Assembly: GCF_032595355.1 (NCBI RefSeq)
Contig: NZ_JASMWN010000015.1
Coordinates: 62,001-126,000 of the forward strand
DNA: 64,000 nucleotides
Source of the DNA: Sedimentitalea todarodis
GTDB taxonomy: Bacteria; Pseudomonadota; Alphaproteobacteria; Rhodobacterales; Rhodobacteraceae
Direction: 5' to 3'
Part shown: piece by piece, positions 9,642 through 17,746 of the stretch
Numbering within the stretch: the first letter of the stretch is position 1
How the letters are laid out: each line of letters begins with the position of its first letter
Translations under genes and position numbers: made by a program
Notes under the pieces: generated by a model
What the model was told of the DNA's origin: nothing
Database searches by the model: none
The model's input: only the letters and a program-made list of their open reading frames with translations

Positions 9642-9854
9642 TCAGACCCGACAGGTCTTGAGGCCGAAGATCGAATAGATCGGACAGACGCGGGTGACAG
9701 CGACGACCAGCATCACGATACCGACGATGGCCGCACCGTATTTCAGGATCGCACCGTCGAACGCGGGCAGGCCACTGAGAAATGCGAGGTACAAGAGGCC
9801 CGCTCCGAGGGCCGCTCGCAGGACACGGTCAAGGGTTCCAACATTGATCGACAT
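9642..9854 (-). CDS. DUF2892 (YgaP-like) small membrane protein
   Basis: 70 aa with two hydrophobic helices, matching the DUF2892/YgaP transmembrane family often linked to rhodanese and sulfur-oxidation genes. It contains one CPIY-type segment near its C-terminus and a Cys close to the end. It is the first gene of the sulfur operon: its ATG is preceded by GGAGG at a good distance, and a predicted promoter and operator lie directly upstream. A role in membrane handling of sulfane sulfur is inferred from neighbours only. Confidence 0.85.
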   Translation of the reverse strand: MSINVGTLDRVLRAALGAGLLYLAFLSGLPAFDGAILKYGAAIVGIVMLVVAVTRVCPIYSIFGLKTCRV

Positions 9855-9883
9855 GATAACCTCCAGTCAATTAAGCTAGAGGT

Positions 9884-9924
9884 TAGATACAAGCTTGGCG
9901 CAGACCTTTCAGTGACATTGTCAC
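9884..9924 (-). promoter_or_regulatory. Sulfur-operon promoter with Crp/Fnr-type operator
   Basis: A perfect inverted repeat GTGAC-ATT-GTCAC lies at 9912-9924. On the minus strand a -10-like TATCTA is at 9884-9889, placing the start near 9878. The palindrome centre (9918) is then about 40 bp upstream, the usual position for a class II activator of the Crp/Fnr family. A Crp/Fnr regulator gene ends 27 bp away. The match to the consensus is by eye; transcription start is predicted, not known. Confidence 0.55.
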
Positions 9925-9951
9925 CCAAGTCGCAGAAACCGGCAAAGTTTC

Positions 9952-10674
9952 TCAGTCGCTGCTGGCGAGGGCCGCCAGTGCGGGTTTGTCCAGCAACGCG
10001 ATGCGACCGCGCGACTGCGCAATCATCTCGCGCTTCTGGAAATCCTGAAGAACCCGCGAGATGACTTCGCGCGCCGTCCCGAGTTCGCTGGCCAATTGCT
10101 GATGGGTCGCGGAGATTTCCTTGTGATCTCCGCCAAGACTCAACAGCCGCTCGGCAAGCCGCACATCAATCCGGCCAAACGCAACGTCGTCTACAACGCG
10201 AAGCAAGTCGATCAGACGCCGTGAATAGGCGGCAAAGACAAAATTGCGGAACTCGTCTTCTTCTGCGGCGAGCCGATCAAAGGCCGGTTTGGGCAGGACG
10301 ACGGCCGTTACATCGGTCTCTGCGATGCCTTCTGCGTTGTAGGCCTCCTCGGCTAGCATACAGGCCGTGGTCAGCACACAGCTTTCACCGGCATCGACGC
10401 GGTACAGTACGATTTCGCGCCCATTTTCCGATGTCTGCGATACGCGAATCCGACCGTCGTATAGAAAGAGCAGGCTGTCAGGAATGTTATCTGGACCAAA
10501 GACTTGCTGGCCCTTCTTCAACTGGATCACGTGGGCGACCTGAATCAGCTGGTCCCGTACCCGGCGTGGCAACGCACGGGTGCCCTGAAACCGATCTGTC
10601 CAATCTCCGATCACGATCTCACCGTACAGTCTGAACTGGATATCAGCATCATTTGCCACCTCACGGTGAAGCAT
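9952..10674 (-). CDS. Crp/Fnr-family transcriptional regulator
   Basis: 240 aa. The N-terminal part is a cyclic-nucleotide-type beta-barrel (about residues 30-140); the C-terminal winged helix has its recognition region in THQQLASELGTAREVISRVL (about 190-209). It lacks the N-terminal cysteine cluster of oxygen-sensing FNR. The only cysteines are two close together in GESCVLTTACML (about residue 100), so a thiol or persulfide sensor is possible. It is encoded directly upstream of, and on the same strand as, the sulfur operon whose promoter carries a fitting palindrome, so it probably activates that operon. Ligand unknown. Confidence 0.9.
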   Translation of the reverse strand: MLHREVANDADIQFRLYGEIVIGDWTDRFQGTRALPRRVRDQLIQVAHVIQLKKGQQVFGPDNIPDSLLFLYDGRIRVSQTSENGREIVLYRVDAGESCVLTTACMLAEEAYNAEGIAETDVTAVVLPKPAFDRLAAEEDEFRNFVFAAYSRRLIDLLRVVDDVAFGRIDVRLAERLLSLGGDHKEISATHQQLASELGTAREVISRVLQDFQKREMIAQSRGRIALLDKPALAALASSD

Positions 10675-10785
10675 CTACCCGGACCAGGCCGATTTGCAAT
10701 CGAAAATCCGGATGGTCGAACCGTATCTCGACCCGTCCCGGACCGTGTTCCCCATCTAGGTCGGCCCGATGTCGCTTCGTCGACT

Positions 10786-11640
10786 TCATACCACTTCATC
10801 CTCGACGGTGTTGCGTAGCCTGCCGATGCCGTTCACTTCGATTTCGACCACATCACCGGGTTGCAGATAGCGGGGCGGGTCGAACCGTGCCCCTGCCCCG
10901 GTCGGCGTGCCGGTCACGATGATATCGCCGGGTTGCAGTGTCATGAAGGTTGAGATGTACTCGATCTCCCGCCGGATCGGAAACATCATCCGGGACAACG
11001 CCTCGTCCTGACGGACCTCGCCGTTGACGCGGGTCATGATCCGGGCGTCGTCCAACTGGTTGGCATCCGTGAACGGCACAAGCCATGGCCCGATGGCACC
11101 TGACCGATCCCAGTTCTTGCCCTGCGTGACGTTGAATTTCGCATGGCGGACCCAATCACGGATGGTGCCTTCGTTACACAGCGTCAGGGCCGCGATGTGG
11201 TCATAGGCGTCGTCCTGTGCGATGCGCCGCCCCGCCTTGCCGATGACAATGGCGACCTCTCCCTCATAGTCGAGAGTGTGGTTTTCCGGCGGGCGGATCA
11301 ACGGGCGGTCGTGACCGGTGAAGCCGCTGGCAAAACGCGGGAACAGCGACATGTATTTCGGTTGCGCGCTACCATCCTTGTATTCGGCATTGCGATCCGG
11401 GAAATTCACCCCCACGCAAAGGATACGGGGCGCGTTGGGCAGCACCATTTCATATTGAAAATCAGTATGGCTGAGCCCTTTGCCGATAGCGGCCTGAGCA
11501 AGCGCCGCCAGCCCATTGGCGCGCACAGCGTCAAGCAGTGTGGGCCACGCCGGAAAGTCGTCATTCAGCGCAATCATCCCGTCGTCAGTGACCGCGCCGT
11601 AGTGCGTTTTCCCATCGGCGGAATACGTTGCAAATTTCAT
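10786..11640 (-). CDS. Fumarylacetoacetate hydrolase family protein (HpaG-like)
   Basis: 284 aa. The FAH catalytic fold is clear: the metal-binding Glu pair is in LDYEGEVAIVIGK, followed by CNEGTIRDW and the C-terminal VTGTPTGAG loop. In homoprotocatechuate degradation this family decarboxylates or isomerises the ring-cleavage product (HpaG/HpcE). It lies downstream of hpaE and hpaD on the same strand. The frame extends to 11682, but the ATG at 11640 starts the conserved MKFATY sequence. Only one FAH unit is present, whereas the classical enterobacterial HpcE has two. It could also act on another oxo-acid. Confidence 0.85.
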   Translation of the reverse strand: MKFATYSADGKTHYGAVTDDGMIALNDDFPAWPTLLDAVRANGLAALAQAAIGKGLSHTDFQYEMVLPNAPRILCVGVNFPDRNAEYKDGSAQPKYMSLFPRFASGFTGHDRPLIRPPENHTLDYEGEVAIVIGKAGRRIAQDDAYDHIAALTLCNEGTIRDWVRHAKFNVTQGKNWDRSGAIGPWLVPFTDANQLDDARIMTRVNGEVRQDEALSRMMFPIRREIEYISTFMTLQPGDIIVTGTPTGAGARFDPPRYLQPGDVVEIEVNGIGRLRNTVEDEVV

Positions 11641-11685
11641 TGTGCCTGCTCCTACAGCTTCTGGTCGCTCTCTGCCCGACACCGA

Positions 11686-12669
11686 TCAGGGCGCGATAAT
11701 CGGACTGGCAGCCAGATCCGAGTCTCGTGTTTCTGCGCCGACGAATCTGGTCCCATGTTCAAACCAGCTGCGCGGTGCCGGAGCGCCCCAGAGTGTCTGG
11801 CGTTGCGGATCTTTCAGATCCCACTTGATCGGTTCCAGATCGGGATCGACAGTTTGATAGTCAGAGCAGTAAATCTCGATCCGGTGACCGTCGGGGTCAA
11901 GGATATAGAGGAAAAAGGCGTTGGAAATGCCGTGCCTTCCGGGACCGCGTTCAATGCTTCCGACATGGCCGGTGGTGGCCATCAGGTCGAGCAAGTCAAT
12001 AATGTTCAGCGGAGTCGGCACCCAGAAGGCCACATGATGCATCCGTGGACCGGTACCGTTGGTGAACGCCATGTCATGAACACCGCCCTTCCGGTGCATC
12101 CACGCGGCCCACAGCTTCTTGCTTTCTTCGTCCTCGGTGTATTCCGTCACGCGAAAGCCAAAGTCGCTATAGAACGCGACCGACGCATCCACATCTGGCG
12201 AAAAGCAGTTGAAATGGTCGATCCGCAGCGGTTTCACACCGCGATACAGCGCGTATTTCTGGTGGATGGGCTCCAACCTGTCCATCTTGTGATAGAATTC
12301 GAGCGGGATACCGATGTTGTCAGAGGTCAGCAAGGTGCGCCCCTGATAGGGACGGTCCACCCATTCCGTCGGGCGACCCCTGGCCTTGAAATAGCTTTCA
12401 GCCTTGTCCAGATCGGCCTCGTCAAAGGTCTTGAACCCCATCGCTTCGACCGTGCCGGGGATGTCGGATTCCTGCAGGATCACACAATGATGCCCGCGTT
12501 CTTCCATCGCACGCAGATAGACGTGGCTGTCGGCTTCGTCTGTCACCTGCAGGCCAAGGATATCGGTGTAAAACGCCTTGGACGCGGCAAGGTCCTTTAC
12601 GTTCAGATACACATGAGACAGTCGGATGGTGTTGAAATCGGGGTAGAGATTGGGTGCGGGTACGGGCAT
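11686..12669 (-). CDS. hpaD: Homoprotocatechuate 2,3-dioxygenase (extradiol, VOC fold)
   Basis: 327 aa, two tandem vicinal-oxygen-chelate domains. Metal ligands of the catalytic domain are visible: His in RIDHFNCF, His in HHVAF, and Glu in RIEIYCSD. The C-terminal GAPAPRSWFEHG is typical of homoprotocatechuate 2,3-dioxygenases of the Arthrobacter/Brevibacterium type. It would cleave 3,4-dihydroxyphenylacetate to 5-carboxymethyl-2-hydroxymuconate semialdehyde using Fe(II) or Mn(II). It sits between the semialdehyde dehydrogenase (11 bp upstream) and the FAH gene, as expected for the pathway. Close relatives acting on other catechols are possible. Confidence 0.87.
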   Translation of the reverse strand: MPVPAPNLYPDFNTIRLSHVYLNVKDLAASKAFYTDILGLQVTDEADSHVYLRAMEERGHHCVILQESDIPGTVEAMGFKTFDEADLDKAESYFKARGRPTEWVDRPYQGRTLLTSDNIGIPLEFYHKMDRLEPIHQKYALYRGVKPLRIDHFNCFSPDVDASVAFYSDFGFRVTEYTEDEESKKLWAAWMHRKGGVHDMAFTNGTGPRMHHVAFWVPTPLNIIDLLDLMATTGHVGSIERGPGRHGISNAFFLYILDPDGHRIEIYCSDYQTVDPDLEPIKWDLKDPQRQTLWGAPAPRSWFEHGTRFVGAETRDSDLAASPIIAP

Positions 12670-12680
12670 TATTTTTCTCC

Positions 12681-14204
12681 TTACTGCGCGCCAAGGCGTG
12701 TGATCTTGTGTTGGCCGGTTGCAAAGCCGATGTGCTTTTGCTCCATGTAGAATTCAAACGACCAATCCCCGCCGTCGCGCCCGATGCCCGACGCCTTGAC
12801 GCCGCCAAACGGGGTCGGCAGATGCCGCACGTTTTCGGAATTGACCCAGATCATCCCGGCTTCCAGCTTGTCTGTGAACCGCAGCGCGCGGGTCAGATCA
12901 TTGGTCCAGACATAGCCGGTGAGGCCATAGTCGATGTCGTTGGCGATTTGCAGCGCTTCATCCTCGGTCGAGAACGGAATCGACGTCAGGACCGGGCCAA
13001 AAATCTCCTCTTGGGCGATGCGCATCTGGTTGTTGGCATTGGTGAAGAGCGTGGGGCGCACGAAATAGCCCTCATCGCCAACCTTTTCGCCAACCTTTTC
13101 ACCACCCGCCGCCACTGTGGCGCCGTCTTCTATTGCGATGTCAAAGTAGCTGGTGACCTTGTTGTAGTGTTCCTCGGTCACTAGAGGACCGATCTCGGTT
13201 GCAGGGTCGAGCGGATGGCCAACCTTGATGTTGTTCACGCGCGCGACCAGCTTGGCCTCGAACTCCTCGCGAATTGTGTCCTGGACCAGCAATCGCGACG
13301 ATGAGGTGCAGCGTTCGCCGTTGATTGAGTAGATCATGAAGATCACCGCATCGAGCGCCCGGTCCAGATCGGCATCGTCAAAGACGATCACAGGGTTTTT
13401 GCCGCCCAGTTCAAGGTGGTTGCGTTTGAGCGTATCCGCGCCTTGCCTGGTGATCAGCGATCCGGTGCGGCTCTCGCCGACAAAGGCGATAGCCTTTATC
13501 ATGGGGTGTTCGCACAGCGCCTTGCCCGCGCCTTCTCCAAAGCCGTTGACGGTGTTGAGAACACCGGGCGGCAGCCCGGCCTCTTCGGCGATCTCGACAA
13601 GCAGTCGCGCTGTCAATGGCGAGGCTTCGGCAGGTTTGTGAACCACCGTGCAACCCGCAGCAAGCGCCGGCGCGATCTTCCATGTGGACAACATGAACGG
13701 TGTATTCCACGGCGTGATGACACCAACAGGGCCGATGGGTTTGCGGGTCGTGATGTTCAACAACGTCGGCGATTGCAGGTGCTGACCGTCACGCGCCTGC
13801 ACCACTTGATCGGCGAAATAGCGAAAGTTCTCAGCCCCGCGCAGCGCTGCTTTAGACATGAATCTATAGGCCTGCCCGGTGTCCCAGCACTCGCACAACG
13901 CGATTTCTTCGGCGCGCGCTTCGATACCTTCGGCCACATTTATCAGGATTTTCCTCCGCTCGAGCGCAGGCATATCGCGCCAAGCTGCAAATGCTGCATG
14001 GGCGGCGTTGGCCGCCGTGTCGATATCTTCTGCCGTGCCATGCGCCACATCGCAGATGACGCTCTTGTCGACCGGTGATGTTGATTGAAACACTCCGGCG
14101 CTCCCGGCTTTGTCCTGTCCTGCGATGCGGTTGGGAATCCCGGTCTCACGAAAGCGAGCAAGGTAGCCATCAAGTTTGCTGATGTTGTCGTCAAGCGCGG
14201 TCAT
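12681..14204 (-). CDS. hpaE: 5-Carboxymethyl-2-hydroxymuconate semialdehyde dehydrogenase
   Basis: 507 aa, usual length for an NAD(P)-dependent aldehyde dehydrogenase. The catalytic Cys is in NGERCTSSSRLL and the general-base Glu in LELGGKNPVIVF. Among ALDHs the assignment to HpaE rests on the neighbours: hpaD and an hpaG-like gene follow on the same strand, and hpaR is divergent. It oxidises the ring-cleavage semialdehyde to the dicarboxylic acid. It is the first gene of the operon, with an AT-rich operator region immediately upstream. Confidence 0.88.
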   Translation of the reverse strand: MTALDDNISKLDGYLARFRETGIPNRIAGQDKAGSAGVFQSTSPVDKSVICDVAHGTAEDIDTAANAAHAAFAAWRDMPALERRKILINVAEGIEARAEEIALCECWDTGQAYRFMSKAALRGAENFRYFADQVVQARDGQHLQSPTLLNITTRKPIGPVGVITPWNTPFMLSTWKIAPALAAGCTVVHKPAEASPLTARLLVEIAEEAGLPPGVLNTVNGFGEGAGKALCEHPMIKAIAFVGESRTGSLITRQGADTLKRNHLELGGKNPVIVFDDADLDRALDAVIFMIYSINGERCTSSSRLLVQDTIREEFEAKLVARVNNIKVGHPLDPATEIGPLVTEEHYNKVTSYFDIAIEDGATVAAGGEKVGEKVGDEGYFVRPTLFTNANNQMRIAQEEIFGPVLTSIPFSTEDEALQIANDIDYGLTGYVWTNDLTRALRFTDKLEAGMIWVNSENVRHLPTPFGGVKASGIGRDGGDWSFEFYMEQKHIGFATGQHKITRLGAQ

Positions 14205-14274
14205 GCGATATCCTCTAGATGTTTTCGGACGGTTCCATATCGTCGGGAAAGCCTGTCGCCTATTTTATTAATAT

Positions 14275-14299
14275 GTTAATTATTGCTAAGTTAAATAAT
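14275..14299. promoter_or_regulatory. Candidate HpaR operator in the divergent hpaE-hpaR region
   Basis: In a very AT-rich stretch between hpaE and hpaR there is an inverted repeat ATTATT-N9-AATAAT (14279-14299) overlapping two direct copies of GTTAA(T/A)TA(T/A)T starting at 14275 and 14290, 15 bp apart. MarR-family repressors bind short AT-rich palindromes in such divergent regions, so this is the likely HpaR site. By-eye prediction. Confidence 0.45.
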
Positions 14300-14369
14300 A
14301 ACTGACTTGCATTGTCAAGGCTCGCTTGGCAGCAGATACCCAATCAGCCCGCCGAAATTGAGCACCAGA

Positions 14370-14807
14370 ATGAACAAAAAACTCCCATCGACTTCTCGAT
14401 CCCTGCCGATCGCCCTGATTCGTGCGCGCGAAGGAGCGATGGCACCGATCCGGGACATGCTTGCAAACACGGGTATCACCGAACAGCAATGGCGGATTCT
14501 GCGCGTGCTGTCGGAACATGGTTCGCTGGACTCTACGACGCTGGCCGATCGCGCAAGCCTGCTGTTTCCCAGCCTGACCCGCATCGCCGCCAAGATGCGG
14601 GAAAAGGGGTTGATCACTCAGACCCGCGACGAAGCTGATCGGCGGCGGCAGTTGATCGAAATCACCGCCAAGGGTCAGAAATTCATCGACGATCACGCAG
14701 AGCGGGCGGCGCTAGTTGTCGTCGGCTTTCGCACGCGGTTGGGTGACGACAACTACGAGAAACTGCTGGATTTGCTCGCGCTTCTTGATCCGGGGCCCCG
14801 CGACTAG
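14370..14807 (+). CDS. hpaR: MarR-family regulator of homoprotocatechuate degradation
   Basis: 145 aa, MarR fold. The winged helix includes the segment TTLADRASLLFPSLTRIAAK and the wing TRDEADRRRQLI. MNKKLPSTSRSLPIALIRARE-like openings are characteristic of HpaR/HpcR repressors, which release DNA on binding homoprotocatechuate-type ligands. The frame opens earlier with a TTG, but the ATG at 14370 fits the family length. It is transcribed away from hpaE. Its stop overlaps the stop of the converging UPF0261 gene by 4 bp. Confidence 0.9.
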   Translation: MNKKLPSTSRSLPIALIRAREGAMAPIRDMLANTGITEQQWRILRVLSEHGSLDSTTLADRASLLFPSLTRIAAKMREKGLITQTRDEADRRRQLIEITAKGQKFIDDHAERAALVVVGFRTRLGDDNYEKLLDLLALLDPGPRD

Positions 14808-16036
14808 CCGGCAACCAGGCCATCCGCCCGCCAGGCATCGAAGATCTCAAGCGCCGTCTCGGCAAAAATCGCATCGTTGATATGACCGTCGATCCGATGC
14901 ACGTCGACAGTACCGGGAAGTGCCTCGCCCAATGTTTGCAGGAATTGCCTCAGTCCCGCCTTGTCGTGCAGTTCGGCACCTTTCCTGTCCCACTCTCCCA
15001 ACCCGTGTTGTGGCAAGAGCACGGCGGTCGGGCCTGTTGCAAACGCGAGTTGCTCGGCATGGGCCAATGCAACCATTTTTCGCTCTTCAGCGTTCAGGGT
15101 GATGCTGGTGAGAAGGCGATTATGCGCGCGCGGCTGGTGATCTTTCCATTTTTCCGGCACTGGTAGCCAGCCCACGATATCAACAAGATCATAACACCCC
15201 GGCGCAACCAGTTGTGGTGTTCCAACGCGCCCTGCGTTGGTCAGGCGGTCGGGACCTGCCGAGATGTTGGAACCGTGGACGTGGTTCCCCAGTTCTTGCG
15301 TGCAGAAATCAAAGACGCATGCAAAGGCCCCCTGCCCTGCAAGGCTCTCGAATGCCCGCCCTCCCATGCCGGTCGCGTGGAACACGGCGACCTCATAGCC
15401 GCGCGCTTCCAATGCCGGTTTCATCGGAATCACATACTTCAGGGCAGACGTGCCAAGAGACATCATCCCGATCAACGGTCTATCCGCATCGGGCTTTTGC
15501 GCCGCCCGCGCAGCTCCAAGCACCGCACCGGCAGCTTGGCTCAGCGATGCCTTGCAGACAGAGTTCAGGCCATAAAGACCGCCGGCCCAGAGGATCATCT
15601 GCACATCCGCGGCGACGCGGGCGGCGGGAATGAGTGGAGAGAACGCCACGGTCGACACAATGTATTTCGGCACGCCCAACGGCAGGCTTGCACAGACATC
15701 CAGCGCCAGATCAGTGCCCATCGTACCGCCCAGCACGATCATGCCGTCAAACGTGCCCTCCAGATACAGCCGCGAGGCCAGAAGCGAGGCCCCCTTGGCC
15801 ATGATCTGCATCGCTTCGTTCTCTTCGCCCGAAGCGATCGCGGCGGCGATGCTGCTGCCGCCTTCCGCCGCGACATCGTGTTTGGAATAGTCGGTCGGCT
15901 CGCCAGGGTCGCCCAGGACAGAGACATCCATCGTGACGACCCGCCCGCCCTGGGCGCGGATCACACTGGCCAGAAAATCCAGTTCGTCATTTTTGGTATC
16001 GTATGTACCGATTACCAGAATGGTCTTGTCCGTCAT
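14804..16036 (-). CDS. UPF0261/Tm-1-like ATP-binding domain protein
   Basis: 410 aa. It belongs to UPF0261, related to the tomato Tm-1 resistance protein N-terminal region; an ATP-binding role is suggested for the family but the bacterial function is unknown. The N-terminus ILVIGTYDTKNDEL and the GGTMGTDLALDVCASLPLG region are characteristic. The ATG at 16036 has a strong GGAGGAG site, which makes an upstream in-frame GTG unlikely. It lies 24 bp after an aldehyde dehydrogenase on the same strand and probably belongs to the same IclR-controlled unit. No reaction can be assigned. Confidence 0.88.
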   Translation of the reverse strand: MTDKTILVIGTYDTKNDELDFLASVIRAQGGRVVTMDVSVLGDPGEPTDYSKHDVAAEGGSSIAAAIASGEENEAMQIMAKGASLLASRLYLEGTFDGMIVLGGTMGTDLALDVCASLPLGVPKYIVSTVAFSPLIPAARVAADVQMILWAGGLYGLNSVCKASLSQAAGAVLGAARAAQKPDADRPLIGMMSLGTSALKYVIPMKPALEARGYEVAVFHATGMGGRAFESLAGQGAFACVFDFCTQELGNHVHGSNISAGPDRLTNAGRVGTPQLVAPGCYDLVDIVGWLPVPEKWKDHQPRAHNRLLTSITLNAEERKMVALAHAEQLAFATGPTAVLLPQHGLGEWDRKGAELHDKAGLRQFLQTLGEALPGTVDVHRIDGHINDAIFAETALEIFDAWRADGLVAG

Positions 16037-16060
16037 GGTCACTCCTCCCGCTCCGCTCGC

Positions 16061-17545
16061 CTACAGCTTGATCCACGCTGTCTTGAGGTTGATGTATTTC
16101 TCCAATGCGTGCAGCGACTTGTCATGCCCGTTGCCCGATTGACCGACACCGCCAAGCGGTACGGTTCCGTCCGCGCCGCCATAGGTGTTCACATGCATCA
16201 CCCCGGTTCGAACGCCCCGCACCATCCGGTGCGCCCGCGACAGGTTCGACGTCCAGACCGCCCCCGCCAACCCGTAGACCGTGGAATTGGCGATGCGGAT
16301 GGCATCGTCGTCGGTGTCGAAAGCCGACACCCCCAAGACCGGGCCGAATACCTCTTTCTGGGCAATCGTGGCCTCCGGTGTGACCCCGGTGATAATTGTT
16401 GGCTCCATGAAATAGCCGCCGGTTTCCTGCAATATCCGGCTGCCACCCATCCTCACTTGCCCGCCTTCGTTGGTCGCAGTGTCCACAAAGCCAAGGTTCT
16501 GACGCAGCTGTGTTTCCGAATTTACCGCGCCAATGGCGGTTTTCAGGCTGAGCGGATCGCCCACACGCATCCCCTGGGCAACTTTGGCGACCTGCGCCAC
16601 AAAATCATCGTGGATGCTGGCCTCGACCAGCAATCGTGATCCGGCAACACAGACTTGCCCGGCATTGCGGAAAATGCCGTGTGCAGCCACTTTGGCGGCT
16701 TCGTCCAAATCGGGCGCATCTGCAAAGATGATGTTCGGAGACTTGCCGCCGAGTTCGAGGTAAACCCGCTTCATGTTGGATCGTGCCGCATACTCCATCA
16801 ATCGCCGACCGGTGCCGCCCGACCCGGTAAAGACCAGAACATCCACATCCATCGACAGGCCCATCGCCTCGCCCACGACCGCGCCTTCGCCGGTGACCGC
16901 GTTTAGCGCCCCGGGCGGCAACCCGGCCTCCTGCGCGAGCTCCACCATGCGCATTAGCGACAAAGAGGCTGTTTCCGCCGGTTTCAGGACCACCGAATTG
17001 CCCATCGCAAGCGCGGGTCCGAGCTTCCATGCGCCGATCATCAGCGGGAAATTCCAGGGAATGATCGCACCGACCACGCCGACCGGCTCCTTGTGGATCA
17101 GTCCGAGTACGTCACCCTGTGTCGGGGCAATCTCGCCGTAAACCTTGTCCAGCGCTTCGGCATAGTAGCGGATCGTGCCAGCGGCAGACCCCGGTTCGGC
17201 CTTGATGGCCATCCCGATCTCGGTCCCGTTGTCACGCACACCCAGAACGGCGAGCTCAAGAGCATTGGCTTCGATCAGGTCGGCCCATTTCATCAGGATT
17301 TTCTTGCGCGCCGCAGGGGGCTGGCCCGCCCAACGCCTGTCGTCAAAGGCAGCGCGGGCCGAGGCGATGGCGGCCTCCATGTCTGCCACCGTCCCCTTGG
17401 CAACGGTCGTCAGCATGCGCCCGTCAAGCGGCGACAAAACGTCCATCGCGGCGCCGTCCGATGCAGGCACATGCTTGCCATCGATCAGGTGGGATTGGGG
17501 GAAAACGGACTGGTCCCGGAGCGCGTCAATCTTGCTTTGATCCAT
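16061..17545 (-). CDS. NAD(P)-dependent aldehyde dehydrogenase
   Basis: 494 aa ALDH superfamily protein. Catalytic Cys is in NAGQVCVAGSRLL, the base Glu in YLELGGKSPNIIF, and the coenzyme-binding segment in PWNFPLMIGAWKLGPAL. It resembles broad-range aldehyde and gamma-aminobutyraldehyde dehydrogenases. It is divergent from an IclR regulator and an aminotransferase operon, so it may oxidise the aldehyde made when an amine or omega-amino acid is deaminated. The frame extends to 17593; the ATG at 17545 fits family N-termini better, but its ribosome binding site is weak. Substrate unknown. Confidence 0.88.
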   Translation of the reverse strand: MDQSKIDALRDQSVFPQSHLIDGKHVPASDGAAMDVLSPLDGRMLTTVAKGTVADMEAAIASARAAFDDRRWAGQPPAARKKILMKWADLIEANALELAVLGVRDNGTEIGMAIKAEPGSAAGTIRYYAEALDKVYGEIAPTQGDVLGLIHKEPVGVVGAIIPWNFPLMIGAWKLGPALAMGNSVVLKPAETASLSLMRMVELAQEAGLPPGALNAVTGEGAVVGEAMGLSMDVDVLVFTGSGGTGRRLMEYAARSNMKRVYLELGGKSPNIIFADAPDLDEAAKVAAHGIFRNAGQVCVAGSRLLVEASIHDDFVAQVAKVAQGMRVGDPLSLKTAIGAVNSETQLRQNLGFVDTATNEGGQVRMGGSRILQETGGYFMEPTIITGVTPEATIAQKEVFGPVLGVSAFDTDDDAIRIANSTVYGLAGAVWTSNLSRAHRMVRGVRTGVMHVNTYGGADGTVPLGGVGQSGNGHDKSLHALEKYINLKTAWIKL

Positions 17546-17647
17546 TGATCCAGCCCTCTTCTCAAATTGCCGGAAACCTGTCGCATCCCGCACCTGGTGC
17601 CCGATTTCGCAGTAACAGGCGCATCGCCCCTACATCACGATCCCGCA

Positions 17648-17677
17648 TTGGTTCATATTGTGAACCGATAGTATAAT
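17648..17677 (+). promoter_or_regulatory. Promoter with IclR-type palindrome
   Basis: A perfect inverted repeat GGTTCA-TATTG-TGAACC lies at 17650-17666. A plus-strand -10 TATAAT is at 17672-17677 with a weak -35 (TTGGTT, 17648-17653) 18 bp upstream, so the palindrome overlaps the -35 and spacer. A minus-strand -10-like TATACT overlaps it as well. Position between divergent ALDH and IclR genes suggests the IclR protein binds here and controls both sides. Confidence 0.5.
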
Positions 17678-17746
17678 AAAACACTTGCCTTATTAAATTA
17701 AACATGTCAAATTCTTTTTGAGAATCTCTAGGAGCCAAAAAGCCTC

